Shown: positions 1-11,814, counted from the first letter of the stretch. The stretch: 64,000 bases of DNA from Acheta domesticus (GCA_031308135.1 JAHLJT010002630.1:94594141-94658140); one strand, 5' to 3'. Made by a program: numbers and translations. The notes: generated by a model from the letters alone, not told the origin.

Positions 1-47
1 TGTAGGGCATATCAGAACTTCTTCCAATTGATGCATGTTCTTTTTAA

Positions 48-890
48 ACCTTTCGTGACCAGCGGGACATATGTCCCACTAAACATATTCCTCGAGAAGT
101 TTGCTGGGATACATACTGGTGCATTCTGCAATCTCGTGGAGAGAGAGTGTACTGCGTTCTAATGCTCAGTTAAGAGCGAGTCCAAGAATTGTGTGCTTTA
201 TTGTCAATGTTACAGGAAGGTGCGTATTGTGTTCATTTTGGACAGTTTTATTTTTTCTGTGCATTTTATTTTGTTGTAAGGTCAATTTTTGTTTGTTTTG
301 AAATATTTAGTTTACTGTATTGCTTCTAAAATAATTTTTTTTCTAATGTGGGGTTACAAGTGATTTTGCAAATTTTTTGTCTTGTTGCTGTTTCAAAAAG
401 TTTCCCCATTTGGAAGTTTTCTTTTTTCCTGTGATTTTTATGTCATTTTAATACTTCTTTTTCATTATGTAATTCATGACAATACATCCTAAATTAATTT
501 GAAATTTTTCCATTTTTATGACAATGCATGTTTTTTGCAGTTACAAGGCAGTAGTAGGAGTGAAGCAAGGTAGGAGAAAAGAACAGACGCCATGTGCCAA
601 GAATGTAAAGTAACCCAGTGTATTGATCCTCCATTTCCATTTGTTTTAAAATAAATGTAATTATTATTACCTTTTAATTATTGTCTTGTTTTATAATTAA
701 AATTCGAGAAAAAAAAATCATTTTCTACTCCGTATTATTATGTTCCCTCATACCCGTAGGATTCAATGGGACATATGTCCCACTAACAGTTTCTAAAAAA
801 CTAAACATTAATAACAATTTTCAGCAATCAAAATTGAAATCGTAACTAAAAAGTAACTTAAATACAAAGTTTTGTTTCAAAATTCAGGGG

Positions 891-939
<49 letters not shown>

Positions 940-958
940 AAATCGGTCACGAAAAGGG
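48..958. mobile_element. piggyBac-like non-autonomous element (MITE)
   Basis: The element is bounded by TTAA on both sides (44-47 and 959-962), the target site of piggyBac elements. Its termini form inverted repeats: ACCTTTCGTGACC on the left and GGTCACGAAAAGGG on the right. The palindrome GGGACATATGTCCCAC occurs near the left end (about 63-78) and again inside (about 769-784). No transposase is present; the interior is AT-rich and ends in a 46-base A run (891-936). The element is non-autonomous. The family assignment rests on the TTAA duplication and CCCT-like ends only. Confidence 0.6.
891..936 (+). repeat. Poly(A) tract, 46 bases
   Basis: An uninterrupted run of A just inside the right end of the piggyBac-like element. 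Length is likely unreliable in the assembly. Confidence 0.95.
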
Positions 959-1099
959 TTAAAAGTGTACCTATACTTGTATTCAAGTATAGACATGATG
1001 TGTGTGGGATGAGGTTCCTTGATTGGAGGTGGTCTGATGGTAGAAAAGGTTTTTTTCTAATTCTATTCTTAATGCTGTTTGCTCATTTAGTAACTACAG

Positions 1100-2045
1100 C
1101 AACATGACTACCCGTATTTCAAGTCATAGTAAACAAGAATTCCAAGATTATTTTCCAATAATATTGAATGTAATGTATGATTTCCAATGAAAGAAGTAGT
1201 AACCAGTCCAATGTTAAACAGTAATTACCAAGTTTTCAAGCAGTGCAATCATGATGTGAAGTAGCATACAATCTTTCAGTGGATTCACCAATAAGTTGGT
1301 GTCTTGTCATTGGAATATGTACTCCAATAATACATTAGTCTATCTCCAATGTCACTTTTGTAAGCAAGAATTCTAGAACAGATTATTGGAGAACTCTTCC
1401 AGTTTCTTGTCAGGCCTTAGAACATTTTGAGAGCCAGTTTCCAACATTCACTCTCAAAGTTCTATCAGAAAGATATTATCTGATCCATTCAAATAATTTT
1501 CTGTGTATTCCTAAGTTGGAGAGCTTGTGAAGTAATCAGCCTTATAGAACTCTGTCAAGGGTTTTTCTGTAATCTGGATAAATTATGTGCAAAGACAGTT
1601 CTTAAGTGTAGTCCACACTTCAAGCAAACTAATCAAATTAGCAGTTGCAGATTTTCCTGGAATAAAGCCATACTGCTATTTTGGAATTGAAGTTATTACT
1701 AGGAGCACAATTACTAATTCACTTCACAATCAATCCATTGCCTCAACACTGCTGGTAGGACTGATGGATCTGCAATTTGCAGGCATCTGCTTGTCACTTT
1801 TCTTGAACAAACGTATCACCCTGTTCCAGTATTGTGGCAGAATACGTTACAGTGAGTCGGGTCGACACCCTGCATTAGACCCGACTCACTGCAACGTGTA
1901 CCTCGGGAGTTCTGGAAAGGAATTATGGAATTTCTTTCTGTTTAACATTGGTGCTAATAGTATTCCTCAATATTTGAGGAATCCTAGAATGCCATTACAT
2001 CTGCAAAAGAATACAAGATTATACACAAATCTTGTAAACCCTTAG
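1100..2045 (-). pseudogene. Decayed non-LTR retrotransposon (LINE) reverse transcriptase fragment
   Basis: Read on the minus strand, broken frames give reverse-transcriptase blocks in the right order. First comes WNRVIRLFKKSDKQMPANCR, resembling the 'vtliyKKGdk..p.nYRPIS' block. Next is QYGFIPGKSATANLI, resembling the 'Q.GFrpgrST..nl' block, then LSNLGIHRKLFEWI and YLSDRTLRVNVGNW, resembling the 'GI.gkll.WI..YLsdR' block. Stops and frameshifts interrupt all of them, so the copy is dead. The clade is CR1/jockey-like by style. A GC-rich hairpin sits inside it at 1844-1897. The plus-strand open frame across this region is a shadow. Confidence 0.7.
1844..1897. repeat. Strong 20-bp inverted repeat (hairpin) inside the LINE relic
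   Basis: Arms 1844-1863 and 1878-1897 pair with one mismatch around a 14-base loop; the core is AGTGAGTCGGGTC / GACCCGACTCACT. It interrupts the reverse-transcriptase frame and is much more GC-rich than its surroundings, so it looks inserted. Confidence 0.7.
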
Positions 2046-2305
2046 CTGTTTTGTACTTTGACAACACTATTTTCACTACTATATTGATGTATCTCTCTTT
2101 CATAATCAGCTTACACCCTCATCTGTGGTTATGATGATTAGGAAATTTATTTAAAAAACATAAAATTTAAATATGCAAGCACAAAAGAAAAAACCTCAAG
2201 TAAATAAATAATCCATTTCACTTCAATTAATGAAGTGTAAGAGAACTGGCTATTTAAAAATCACTGGTGCAAATTGAAAAGCACAATTACACTTTTTTAA
2301 ATATA

Positions 2306-2860
2306 CAGTAAAACTTCTCTTATACGTTTATTGGGACTGAAAGGAAAAAATGTATAAGTGAGAAAAATGTACAACTAAAATTGAATGTTGTGAGTAGCGA
2401 GAGGAATTTTATGCCCTAAAAAATCTTGAAATATGCTTTTAAAAATATGCATTTGTGACCTAAAAATTCTGAAATATGCACTTTAATATGCAATTAAAAT
2501 TAACAATATTTCATTTCCTGCATTAACATTTCTTGATAAAATTCAGGAGAAGCGTGCTTGGAATGGAAATATATTTTTGTGCAGAATGTAATCTACCTTA
2601 CTTCACCAGAGAACAAATGAAGTAAATGTTTACCTCAGTGAAGTACATTGCATGTTTTGTTTTTGCATGTCATGCCTTAGTTACTAAATGACTGGGGACT
2701 TTCATTATGAACATATAAGCATAAAAAATATATAAACATAAAACGCATATCTGAAATAATTTAGCATGGGACATGTAGGAATTTAACTGGGACTTTCAAA
2801 AAAACAACATATAAACATGCAAAATGTACAAGTTTAAAATATATAAACAGAGTTTCACTT
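2306..2860. mobile_element. pogo/Tigger-like MITE
   Basis: The left end, after a TA, reads CAGTAAAACTTCTCTTATACG, typical of pogo/Tigger ends. The right end at about 2845-2860, reverse-complemented, reads AGTGAAACTCTGTTTATA, a diverged match. The interior is AT-rich with repeated tataaaca-type motifs and no transposase. The right boundary is uncertain. Confidence 0.45.
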
Positions 2861-2916
2861 TTCTCTCTCTAAATAAAATTTAAAAAAGGAGAATATATCA
2901 CTCAAAGCGTGCATAC

Positions 2917-3065
2917 CACACATTCCAGGAAGTCGTGTTGACTGCAATACAATGGGGATCAGAATGCACAACCTGGAAGTGCTTAAGTGCATGCTGCTTC
3001 TCTGCACGGCCGCATCCCTGGTGGCCACATTGCAGGCACAGCCATAGGCCTGCATTTGGCACTCT
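2917..3065 (-). CDS. Usp16-45: Usp16-45 coding exon 3: ZnF-UBP zinc finger
   Basis: This exon encodes most of the ubiquitin-binding zinc finger (ZnF-UBP) of a USP16/USP45-type deubiquitinase. It reads RVPNAGLWLCLQCGHQGCGR, then QHALKHF, SDPHCIAVN and SWNVW. The CxxC, the CG-HQ-GCGR block, the H-x-LKHF and the DPHC zinc ligands are all present. The acceptor is ttacag at 3066-3071 and the donor is GTATGC at 2911-2916. It enters in phase 0, matching exon 2, and leaves two bases into a Trp codon. The family continues with WCY-C, so the next exon should begin with G followed by TGC/TGT; I do not find it to the left in this window. In the family this finger binds the free C-terminus of ubiquitin. 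Confidence 0.88.
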
Positions 3066-6000
3066 CTGTAACCACAAGAAGCACCAACACTTTCAGAATA
3101 AAATATTTTTACAAAGAATAAGCAAATGTTTTAAATTTTTTTTAAAATTTATTTTCTTTTATTCAACGAATATTTACAAGCTGCTTCAAAGGCGAAATAC
3201 TAATCAGTAAATACTGTAAATAGTAATTAACAATATAAAATCAAATAAAAGTAATCAAGTTACGCCATCAGTACTTTCTTTGGTAGTCATCACAAATCTG
3301 TTTGGATAAATGTTAATTATTAAAATGGTGGGGGAGATGATAAGAAGAAATTCTTTTGAGATGAGAAATTTCTTGGTTTCGTATCCAGTAGGTTTAGAGC
3401 TAGATGATTGGGATGCATTTCCAAAATAGACCATTGAGATTAAACAGACGAGTCAATTAAAGAATATCCCTTCCTATACATAATATGTTAAGGACATGTG
3501 ACGTAATACGATATAAGACATAAAACCCCCTAATCTTGCTTCTGAAAGATAGGGAACTATCCTCCAGGGAAACTTCAATAAATTTACGTGAAAAAATGTA
3601 GAGCTTTGTAGATTATGCTATTGAGAATTTAGCAAACTTGCATTAATCCCCAAACAAACATTACACTGCAACACACGTTACCATCCTGCATATCTCAAAA
3701 TCCATACGTTTTAAGTCCTTAAAGCCCAGTTTTCAGGACCCAGAAGAGACCTTTAGTTACATTTCTTAGACTGTATCTATAAAATGTAACCTTTTTAGAC
3801 CTTTTATTTCATTTTTGGAGGTGTAGCTTCTCAGGTACCTTTTCTTCAAAGTATGTGCAATATAAAATGTGCAAAATTACGAAACCTATCTAAAATTAAA
3901 TTCACCATTAGAAGTTCTAAACATTCCACATGTCTAACAATACATTTTCCTGCTTGTTAATAGCAATGTTAGGTTTACCCCTGGCACAGTACTAGATTTA
4001 TGATGTAACACAGATCAGAGGCTGATACTTGAAGTTGGTTTTGAGTATGACGCTTTTATGTATTTAAAACAATTATGTGCAAAGAATATAATCTGCAAGG
4101 GTTCATATTAAAGGTACAAAAGATTAAATGTGGTCCCACCTTCCTTCAGGAAGAGAGTTAAGCAATCCGTTTCAGTATCATTCATTTGCAAAATATTAAA
4201 AGACATTTCTGAACAAAATTTAAACCAAATTTCCCAACACAAAATAATTCTTTAGCTCAAAGTCAAATGGACATAATGCTTTGTCATACGTTTAAAAAGC
4301 GATACTGTTTGTCTGCTTATATACAGTTTAAAGACATTTGTATTATTGAAAATGTTACGTTAACAATTGCTGCTACAATGTAGCACTTTTCATTATGTGT
4401 AACCAATAATTGAATTACTAGTATTATTATCAATTACTAATATTCTAACCACATCTCCCAATGCTAAGTGCAGCATATAACCAATGTGTTCCAAGGCCTA
4501 TTTCATTAAGAAAAGTGACATCTTACTGTATGTATCACCAATTCTAGAGTGTTTATCAAAATCAAATCTATTCATAACTAATGGTATTGGTTTGGTCAAA
4601 AAGTGCCTCAATTTTTCATTTTGAAAACAGTAAATGGTTACATTTTGATTTCCAAATAAGCAAAAAACTTTTCATTTTTTGGTAACACCCTTTCAAGTTA
4701 TCATTTTAAATCCATACATTTCAGAATTAAAGAAAAACTTCTTAAAAAAAGATAATAAAATAATTGAACCTTTGCAATTTAAAAAATGCAAAAGGGTAAT
4801 GAAAATGCATCTTTGTTATACAAAACAATGAGCTTCATACAAGAAAAACCCACACCCACATGATGATAAAAATTATTTTGAAATTCACAGAGGTTGTTAT
4901 AGTTGAACCAAAATGTTCACAGAATATTCAAATTGAAGAAATCCTGTGATCAGTTGAGAAGAAATAATGTTCACAAAAACAATAATTTTTCCAAAATAAT
5001 GTGCTCTTACTGTCTCTGTGAAAATCTGTATATTAAACAAAACCTCAAAACTTCTCTTCATTCCTGGCATTAATATGTAACTTTCATGTGTATAAGATGA
5101 CAAATATTACTTAATGGATCAGCAAATGAGAAACAATGGTTGTTTGCTTACACTGTTTAACAACTAATAGTGTAGACCTTTGAAACTGCTTATCATACGA
5201 CAGTTCCGTGTGCACTCCAATTAATGGATTTAGAAACATGTAAAACTAACTGTTGGGTAACATCTAAACTGACACTGGACATGTTAAACGGAGTTTAAAA
5301 TTGGGCTTTTCTGTTAGATGAAAATGATTGGTTTAAACATTGTGATGATCTTCAGCATTTAATGAAAAGGTTTCAACTATGTTATTTATAAATATGTTAA
5401 CGTTATTTTATAAATTTTATTTATTTTGAAATTGCTTTTCTTTATTTTATTATAATTAGAAATATATTACTGTAACTATCCTTCAATAGCACAAATTCAG
5501 ACATTAGCACAACCAATTGCTGTTGCTTGAAATAAAATAATAAAATTAAATAAATAAATATACACATTTACTTTAGATACCAAGTACTGCTAAGTTGCAC
5601 TAACATCACATCCAAGGAATCAAAAAACTGAGGGAGTTGAAAGCAGACTGCACAGGTAATAATAGTACCTCATTTGTACCTAGTATCCACTCAGGTTCCA
5701 TAATCCTTTATAAAGAATGATAAACCCTTATTTATACCTAATTTTTTTATAACACACTTTGCATGTGACTTCACAAAAGCAGTACACAGAAATGGGTTAG
5801 GTTCAATAGTCAGTAGATCTTAAAAAAACTTTTGGCAGGTTTCCCACCATTAAAGTTTACTGACCCTGATGATCTAAAAACACATACATAAACAAGTCAC
5901 TCTACCAACCCAAGACTTTGCAGCAAATAAAATAATTAGGATTCTCAATAATGTACCAGCTTCTCCCTCCTGTGAAACCAATTATCCTCCACAACTTACT

Positions 6001-7259
6001 GCTTCCCCCCCCCCTTCTTAAAATAAGCAAAACAAGTGTGTAACATGAAAAATTCTCATTATATATTTAAGACTAGTCACAATAATAGTAAAACAGTGTT
6101 AGTAACTTCATGTCATAAACTTGAAATTCTTGTCTTCATAAACAAAAAAGCATGTTTAATCTTAAAAAATTAGAATCTTTAAAAAATTTGGCAAATTATT
6201 TAAACGTAATAAACCCATTCATTTTCATGTTTCCTTAAAATATGCATTAGTTAATTCTGAGATAACATGACAGACTGATCTAATTCAAATTATGGATCAC
6301 ACATGACGATTTTCGAATAATTCGATCTTAATAAAATGTAACACATCTTTCAATCTTCACATCTTTTACATTAGGAACATTTAAGCAAATTATAATTTAT
6401 GGAATCATCCTACAAGAGGCGTATTTAGTTGGGTTCAATGTTTTAACTTTGCCTAACCCTGTTGAGACCAAAGCTGACATAACAATACATCGCAAAGGCA
6501 ATAAGAAGCCACATCTGTATCTTAGACAGTTTCTTTACATTTGCCATGGATGTGCAGAGCAATTCAGATTTATGATCTCAATCAACCAGATTCTTGATGG
6601 CATTGTTGTCAGTGAAACACGATTTGAAAATGAAAATGAATTTCCAAGATTTTGTTGGGCTATGAGGGGTTTCGAATTCACAATTCACAACTCGTTCCAA
6701 GAGGCATTAAACAATGCAGATATCAAATTAATGGTTGTTAGAGACCGTGAATTATACTAAACTTACAAGAGACAACTCAACATACTAAACGTACAGAGAA
6801 TCATTAAATCTGAAGACATGTAGCATGGGGTAAGAAATAACAAGAAATAAACAATGATTCAAGAGAAAATGAAGATGGGAGCGACAAAAAAGATAATGAC
6901 TATAAGAAAGAAATGATTATAAAATAGCAACTCATCAACAAGATAAATTTCTAGTCAATCAATTTGAATTTTGTTACCACTTAGAAGTTAAAAATAAATT
7001 AAAAATTGAGGAAGCTTCTTCAAATTTAGGAGGTCATAGTGTGGTGTACATATAGGAATTCAACTTTATAATTCCAGCTTTTTAATACAACTTTGCCATA
7101 ATGTTATAGACTGCTACCTAAACAAATACTTGTACATGGGTGTTTCAGGAAACACTAATTATACTACATGAAACAAAATTATGACATTACAGCGAAATAG
7201 ATTAAATTATTAACTAACAATAATGTAGTTTATAACAATTAAAAAATAACTTTATTTAC
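3066..7259 (-). other. Usp16-45 intron 2
   Basis: A 4.2-kb AT-rich intron between the phase-0 exons 2 and 3. It contains one unidentified plus-strand open frame (6335-6760) and otherwise A/T-rich low-complexity sequence with no recognisable gene. Confidence 0.75.
6335..6760 (+). pseudogene. Unidentified open frame, about 140 codons, no clear start
   Basis: An open frame runs from after a TAA at 6332-6334 to a TAA at 6758-6760, antisense to Usp16-45 within intron 2. Its first in-frame ATG is about halfway, so the protein is N-terminally incomplete or would need splicing; an acceptor-like tttacattag lies at about 6366. The composition looks protein-like rather than random, with segments such as HLYLRQFLYICHGCAEQFRF and EFPRFCWAMRGFEFTIHN and a charged C-terminus ending VRDRELY. 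I do not recognise the family. It could be a fragment of an unlisted mobile or endogenized element, a retrocopy, or chance. Confidence 0.35.
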
Positions 7260-7387
7260 CTCCTCTCCATCAGGTTTCACTCCATCTTTGATGCATCCTG
7301 GACAGTCACTAGCAAGACATCCATTTTTCAGAGATTTTTTAATCAAAGCCAGTTGTACAGCTTTCTGAATGTGCGTACATCCAGATC
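7260..7387 (-). CDS. Usp16-45: Usp16-45 coding exon 2
   Basis: Encodes residues about 35-77. It contains GCTHIQKAVQLALIKKSLK followed by CPGCIKDG, which matches the 'C.Hi.ka.....lkkal....w..C..C' lead-in to the ZnF-UBP of USP16/USP45; the first Cys and His and the CxxC are zinc ligands of that finger. The acceptor is ttcttcag at 7388-7395 and the donor is gag-GTAAAT at 7254-7259. It enters with two bases that complete the Gly codon split with exon 1 and leaves in phase 0, consistent with exon 3. Confidence 0.88.
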
Positions 7388-7463
7388 CTGAAGAAATACA
7401 ATTTCACATAATGCATGTAAGGCTAGCCATGAAAGAAGCAATCACAACTTATAACTTCTAATA

Positions 7464-7729
7464 CAGTAGAATCCTTTTATACAAAATTTCAGATCTGAAC
7501 AAAATTCAGGATAGAGGAAAAAATAAACAAAATAAATAAAATGCATACTTGTAGTGTAAAGAAAGGATGTTCTAATTACAGTAGAACAGAACCACAAATT
7601 ATTGAAACAAGTCAAAATGAAATGTTTATTGCACTGTTAACTATGGTGTATATCGTGGTTTTATGTAGCAGTAATTTTCTAAGAGGAACTTGCAAAATGG
7701 GTAATCTTTTTCTGTAAGGGGTTCTACTG
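7464..7729. mobile_element. pogo/Tigger-like MITE in Usp16-45 intron 1
   Basis: A 266-bp element bounded by TA on both sides (7462-7463, 7730-7731). The left end is CAGTAGAATCCTTTTATAC; the right end, reverse-complemented, is CAGTAGAACCCCTTACAG. It has no coding capacity and resembles the ends of the element starting at 2306. Confidence 0.6.
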
Positions 7730-8094
7730 TATTGTTTTTGGTAGTTCTACAAATATTTTCAGCTTCTTGTCTTCAAGAAATTTACTTTATTTTCAGTCAA
7801 TTTCTTGAAGATAAAATGTTCAAAATATTTGTTAATTAAAATCAGTTCTCAATAATTCCAAAAATTGTGTCACTTTATCTTTGAAGATCAATAGTGGAGC
7901 TTGAAATAGCAATGACCCACATCAAATAAATATCTCATATTTTAATGAAGATCCACTGAGAAACAAAATTTTAAATAAATTAAAGAAACATTAATGAAGA
8001 ATACAATCTAACAAAAAAAATATTAGTGGGCATTACAAATTTTGAATCTAACTATCTGACGTTGAAACATCAAAACAATTATGAAGTAGCTCAC

Positions 8095-8197
8095 CATTTG
8101 TACGTGTTTTCTTTTGATCACCCGATTCAGCAGAATCCCCACCATTCTGTATGGTTGGGGATTCTTGGCAATGGCGATTCTTATTTTTCTTCACCAT
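8095..8197 (-). CDS. Usp16-45: Usp16-45 coding exon 1 (start codon)
   Basis: The first coding exon of a USP16/USP45-like ubiquitin C-terminal hydrolase. Translation starts at the ATG at 8195-8197 and gives a basic leader MVKKNKNRHCQESPTIQNGG followed by an acidic and then Lys/Arg-rich stretch. USP16 and USP45 both begin with a short K/R-rich leader before the finger. The donor is GTGAGC (8089-8094); the exon ends one base into a Gly codon completed by exon 2. The context tcctcATGG has no competing in-frame upstream ATG in the visible leader. In the family the protein acts as a histone H2A or DNA-repair deubiquitinase; which applies here cannot be told because the catalytic domain is off the window. 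Confidence 0.82.
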
Positions 8198-9988
8198 GAG
8201 GAATATTTATCTTCTTGTCAAACCTGTCAAAATCATTAAAATTGATGAACTAGCATAATTAACCTTACTTTCAATGTACTGCCAAATCATTCCTCATTCT
8301 TTTCTGAAACACATCACAAATTCGATGCCCAACTACAAATAACACAAGGTATTCTTCCCTTGGATCTTGTTTTTCTAGCACACCTACCTCTACAATTGTA
8401 CTTACAAACACAGTTTACAAATGAAATTATTAATTAAAAGTATTTATTGCATGGTATATTTTCGAAAAATACCTAAAAATTTACCGCAATACTTTATTTT
8501 ATACAGATTCTTGCTTCTCAAATAACCATTTAGATGATGGCCAAATGAATAACCCCAATGTGCAAATATGTTCTTTGTCATTTCATACACATAATTCATT
8601 TCGGGAGATTAAGTAAAAAGTCTATCAGATTTCTATTAACCATTGGAAATAAAGGAGCAAATTAATGTTTTAAAATAACCCACAAAATACAAGACCAATT
8701 CCATTTTCTTTAGCTTCACAAAGCAGGCCACATCGCACTAAAAACAGCTGGATGAACCACACCACCACACTGACGGGAGGTCATCGTTCCTTTTAATTAC
8801 AATATCATGGTATAATAAATTAAGACTTCAATTTCACTCAAACAAAATACACATTAACTTACACATATTAAATATATACAAGCAATAAAAGTGCACATAT
8901 AAGACAGCGCACGTCTTTGTATCATTGAATTCCACATAAAGAATCGCAACGTGAGGCTGCTCTACCTTTAATTGACCCGTTCTTCTCTGAAAAGTGCTCG
9001 ATGAGTCCGAGAATCCGGGTTTGGAATCGGTTTGTAGGGTTTGCCACGGATCACCGTATGGTTTTTTCACTCCTCGACGGGAGTTTTCGGTTATATTCAT
9101 ATGCATGTGCATTATTTTTTTATTGGTACCTTCCTGTACCTTCGAAATGTAGATATTGGAGATGGGTTGTTTTTTTTTTTTTTAAGAAAGATACTAAAAT
9201 GTTGAACTATTTTATGATCACCGCACACCAATATTTTCAAACTTGTGGCTCATTAATGATCCTTAGGAATAAAACTGAAAAAATTGGAAGATATGACTCA
9301 GCAACCATTTCTTCTTCAAAAGTGTAAGATAGCTTTTCATCTACTTTTTTTAACAGCGACCGCCTTCTAGACCATTACTTTAAACCAATGGAGTACCCAG
9401 AAAGGTACAGGAGTTTCAAGCCCCCCCCCCATCCGAAATTATTTGGTCACAACTTAGTAAAAGACTTGAATAGTGATTTCTAATTCTGGTTTTTCATGCA
9501 ATCTTATGTTGAATGGGCAATATCTAACTGTGTGAAAAGGAAATAATGACATTACATTGTCCATTAATGCAAAATATTACTCTCCGATTAAAATATAAAG
9601 TAAGTTTGAGAGGTGATTTGCTGAGACGAATCCAGAGCATTATTTTTTGTAATATCAATTTTTGAAATTGATGGTCACGATTGGCTCACCCCGTTCCTTC
9701 TTTATCGTCTGTCGAATGTCCTTACGTATTGATTTCATTCGGGGAAAATTGTTCTTTACCATACATTAGTCCGATCCCCTTCCCCCCGAAAAATCTGATT
9801 ATTGTCTTGTAAAACTTGCCGGTTCCGTCAAAAAAAATTCCGTCTCGGCAGGTTTCCTTCTTATAGAGGGTTCTCAAAAATTCACCATATACCTTAAATA
9901 CTGTATTTTCGAAATAATTTTGTCCTTTTAACCATTCGTTTCTAATTTTGTTCACACTTTGACAAACCAGCACACAGATTTCTCACAC
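8198..9988. other. Upstream region of Usp16-45
   Basis: Presumed 5' UTR and promoter side of Usp16-45. No further coding exon is recognisable. A moderately GC-rich patch lies at about 8700-9080, and homopolymer runs occur at 9170-9183 (T) and 9421-9430 (C). No core promoter motif could be assigned. Confidence 0.4.
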
Positions 9989-10224
9989 TATACTTCGGTT
10001 TTTCTTTCTTGGCGCACGGGGGTGTGTCAATAAAATGTAATATCTCAAGGTATTTCGTGTCGTTCTCAGTTCTGCCACTAGAGATCGCATGATTGCGACT
10101 GTGTCAAGCAATGCTGGCGATCATGCGATTCCTGGCAGCACAACGAAGAACGACGCAAAATACCGTGAGATATTCCATTTTCATGACACATCCCCGTGCG
10201 CCAAGAAAGAAAATCCGAAGTATA
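9989..10224. mobile_element. Palindromic MITE, copy 1 (TATACTTCGG ends)
   Basis: A 236-bp near-palindrome. The left end TATACTTCGGTTTTTCTTTC is mirrored by the right end ...GAAAGAAAATCCGAAGTATA, and the next block (tggcgcacgggg) is mirrored near the right end. The core has GATCGCATGAT / ATCATGCGAT-type motifs shared with the other copies listed below. The TATA at each end suggests TA-flanked insertion. The short open frames across it are by-products of the palindrome. Confidence 0.75.
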
Positions 10225-11329
10225 TACTGCGAGCGAAGTATATATTGTGTGGTCTACATCCCGTCAACCCCACGACTGCTACACAAGGACGACAAAACAG
10301 CATTCTCAGAATTCCCTTGTCCACTGATGGAAACGTAGGGAAGATTTTGGGAATTGGAAAGGGTGCGGACGACCAACATCAAGCATTCGGAACGACAGCG
10401 ACGAAGTTGCGCTTGTTAAGACCTTGAAAATCGCATTAAAGCATGAGAAAAGTCGCAGCGAAATAGTGACGCCGTGTTCACCAAAGATTCCCTGAGGCAG
10501 GCATAAGAGAAATAACATCGTCGTTCATACTATTTTCTCAGCCATTCCAAGGATAGTGCTGGAAATTTAAAAATAAATGTTCTTCTCAGCAGGTAATAAA
10601 TGGCTAAATGGTAGTAAATAGTAATGGCTCTAAAAATGATTCCGTCTCTGCGTTAAGCAGGGTTCCGGCTTATAGAGGTCTTTTTCAGGTATAAAATCAT
10701 TCCGTTCTGAGATTATTTTGTTCGGGATGGCAGGTTTCAGTCTTACGGAGGTTCCGTCTTAGGTTTTATTCTACTTGCGTTAGTTGTTAGTAGAATGACC
10801 GGTGAAATTCGTTGGGCTCTTACGTGGAATATCTTCATTTACATAAATTGCGTTAGCTCCTCCACTCCTCCTTTCATATGTAGTTGTAAGAAGACGACCA
10901 AAAAAATCGATTTTTCAATTTTTCAAAAATCAGGGTTTTCAACCAACATGAGACCTGCACCGTTTTTCTTAAACGTTCTTAAGACTATCCAATAACAAAA
11001 TTTAATCAAAATCGATGGATATATTTTTTAAAATTTGAAGCAGGGGCTTGATGTAAAGTGGCCCTCAAAATTAATATATCAGTTTCAAATTCAAGAGGCC
11101 GTGACAAAGCCAGCGCGATCCAGGAATATCAATTTCGGAGCAAATCTGCTGAACGGTTTAAACGCTTGCATTGTTCACAGACAGATGAACGGACAGACGG
11201 ACAGACGTTTTGCGTCTGTAGATGCGGTTCGTATTGATTCATAGATTCGGATAGAAGCGGTTCGTATTTACTGATTGTTAGTGATTCCGGGCACATCAAC
11301 TATTGAGGTCATTAGTACCGTAAGCGTAG
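10225..11329. other. No gene recognised
   Basis: Begins with another TATACTGCG-like half end directly after copy 1. The rest is unassigned; a short GGACAGACGGACAGACG tract at about 11191-11207 is common in insect repeat tails. Several short overlapping open frames have no family resemblance. Confidence 0.4.
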
Positions 11330-11810
11330 TTCATGTTTTTTCATCGGGATCTGACGATGATCTTCCCCCGTTGGACGGCGAGATCTGGCGCAGACCTACC
11401 GTCGACTAACGGTGTTTCCCCCACCAGATATCACCCACCGGGCAAGCGTCATATCAATCTCCGAGAATGTGTGATAGTGTAGTGCATGTTATTGTAAGTG
11501 TGTGTGTGTAAGGGGTGAGGATAGGATAAGGAGTAGGATGGAAAGATCGCGCGCGGTGCGTGGCCCGTTTGGTAGGGTACTGCTCCGTCATTCGCCTGGT
11601 GTTGATCTAATAAACCACGGAAAACTACCGATCAGAGCACCCGGCCGCTAGAATTCTCTTCCAGACAGTGACTGACTTCGACTTAGCTGACAAGCTAGTG
11701 TGGGATATCCTGCGGCCGTCGGGACTTGAACGTAGAACCTCCCAGTCAGAGGCACTGCAGTGGCATCCGTTGATTCACTGAGCCACTTCTCCCGGTCGAT
11801 ACAGTACTTC
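11330..11810 (-). mobile_element. SINE with tRNA-like head
   Basis: On the minus strand the element starts near 11795 with an A-box-like AAGTGGCTCAGTGAATCAAC and a B-box-like TACGTTCAAGTCCCGAC, the two internal pol III promoter blocks. A body of about 400 bp follows (GTGGTTTATTAGATC, GGCGAATGACGGAGCAG and a ttacacacacacac stretch) and runs to about 11340. A related head occurs at about 31765-31862. The 3' end is not sharply defined. Confidence 0.6.
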
Positions 11811-11814
11811 CAGG

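Noticed and set aside
1587..2045. 152-codon plus-strand open frame
   Set aside because: It is antisense to a frame-broken reverse transcriptase and spans the hairpin; the protein has no family likeness.
2855..3055. Minus-strand frame beginning MQAYGCACNV
   Set aside because: Wrong register over Usp16-45 exon 3; the true frame gives the ZnF-UBP residues.
10089..10427. Plus-strand open frame of 112 codons
   Set aside because: Starts inside palindromic MITE copy 1 and has no recognisable domain.
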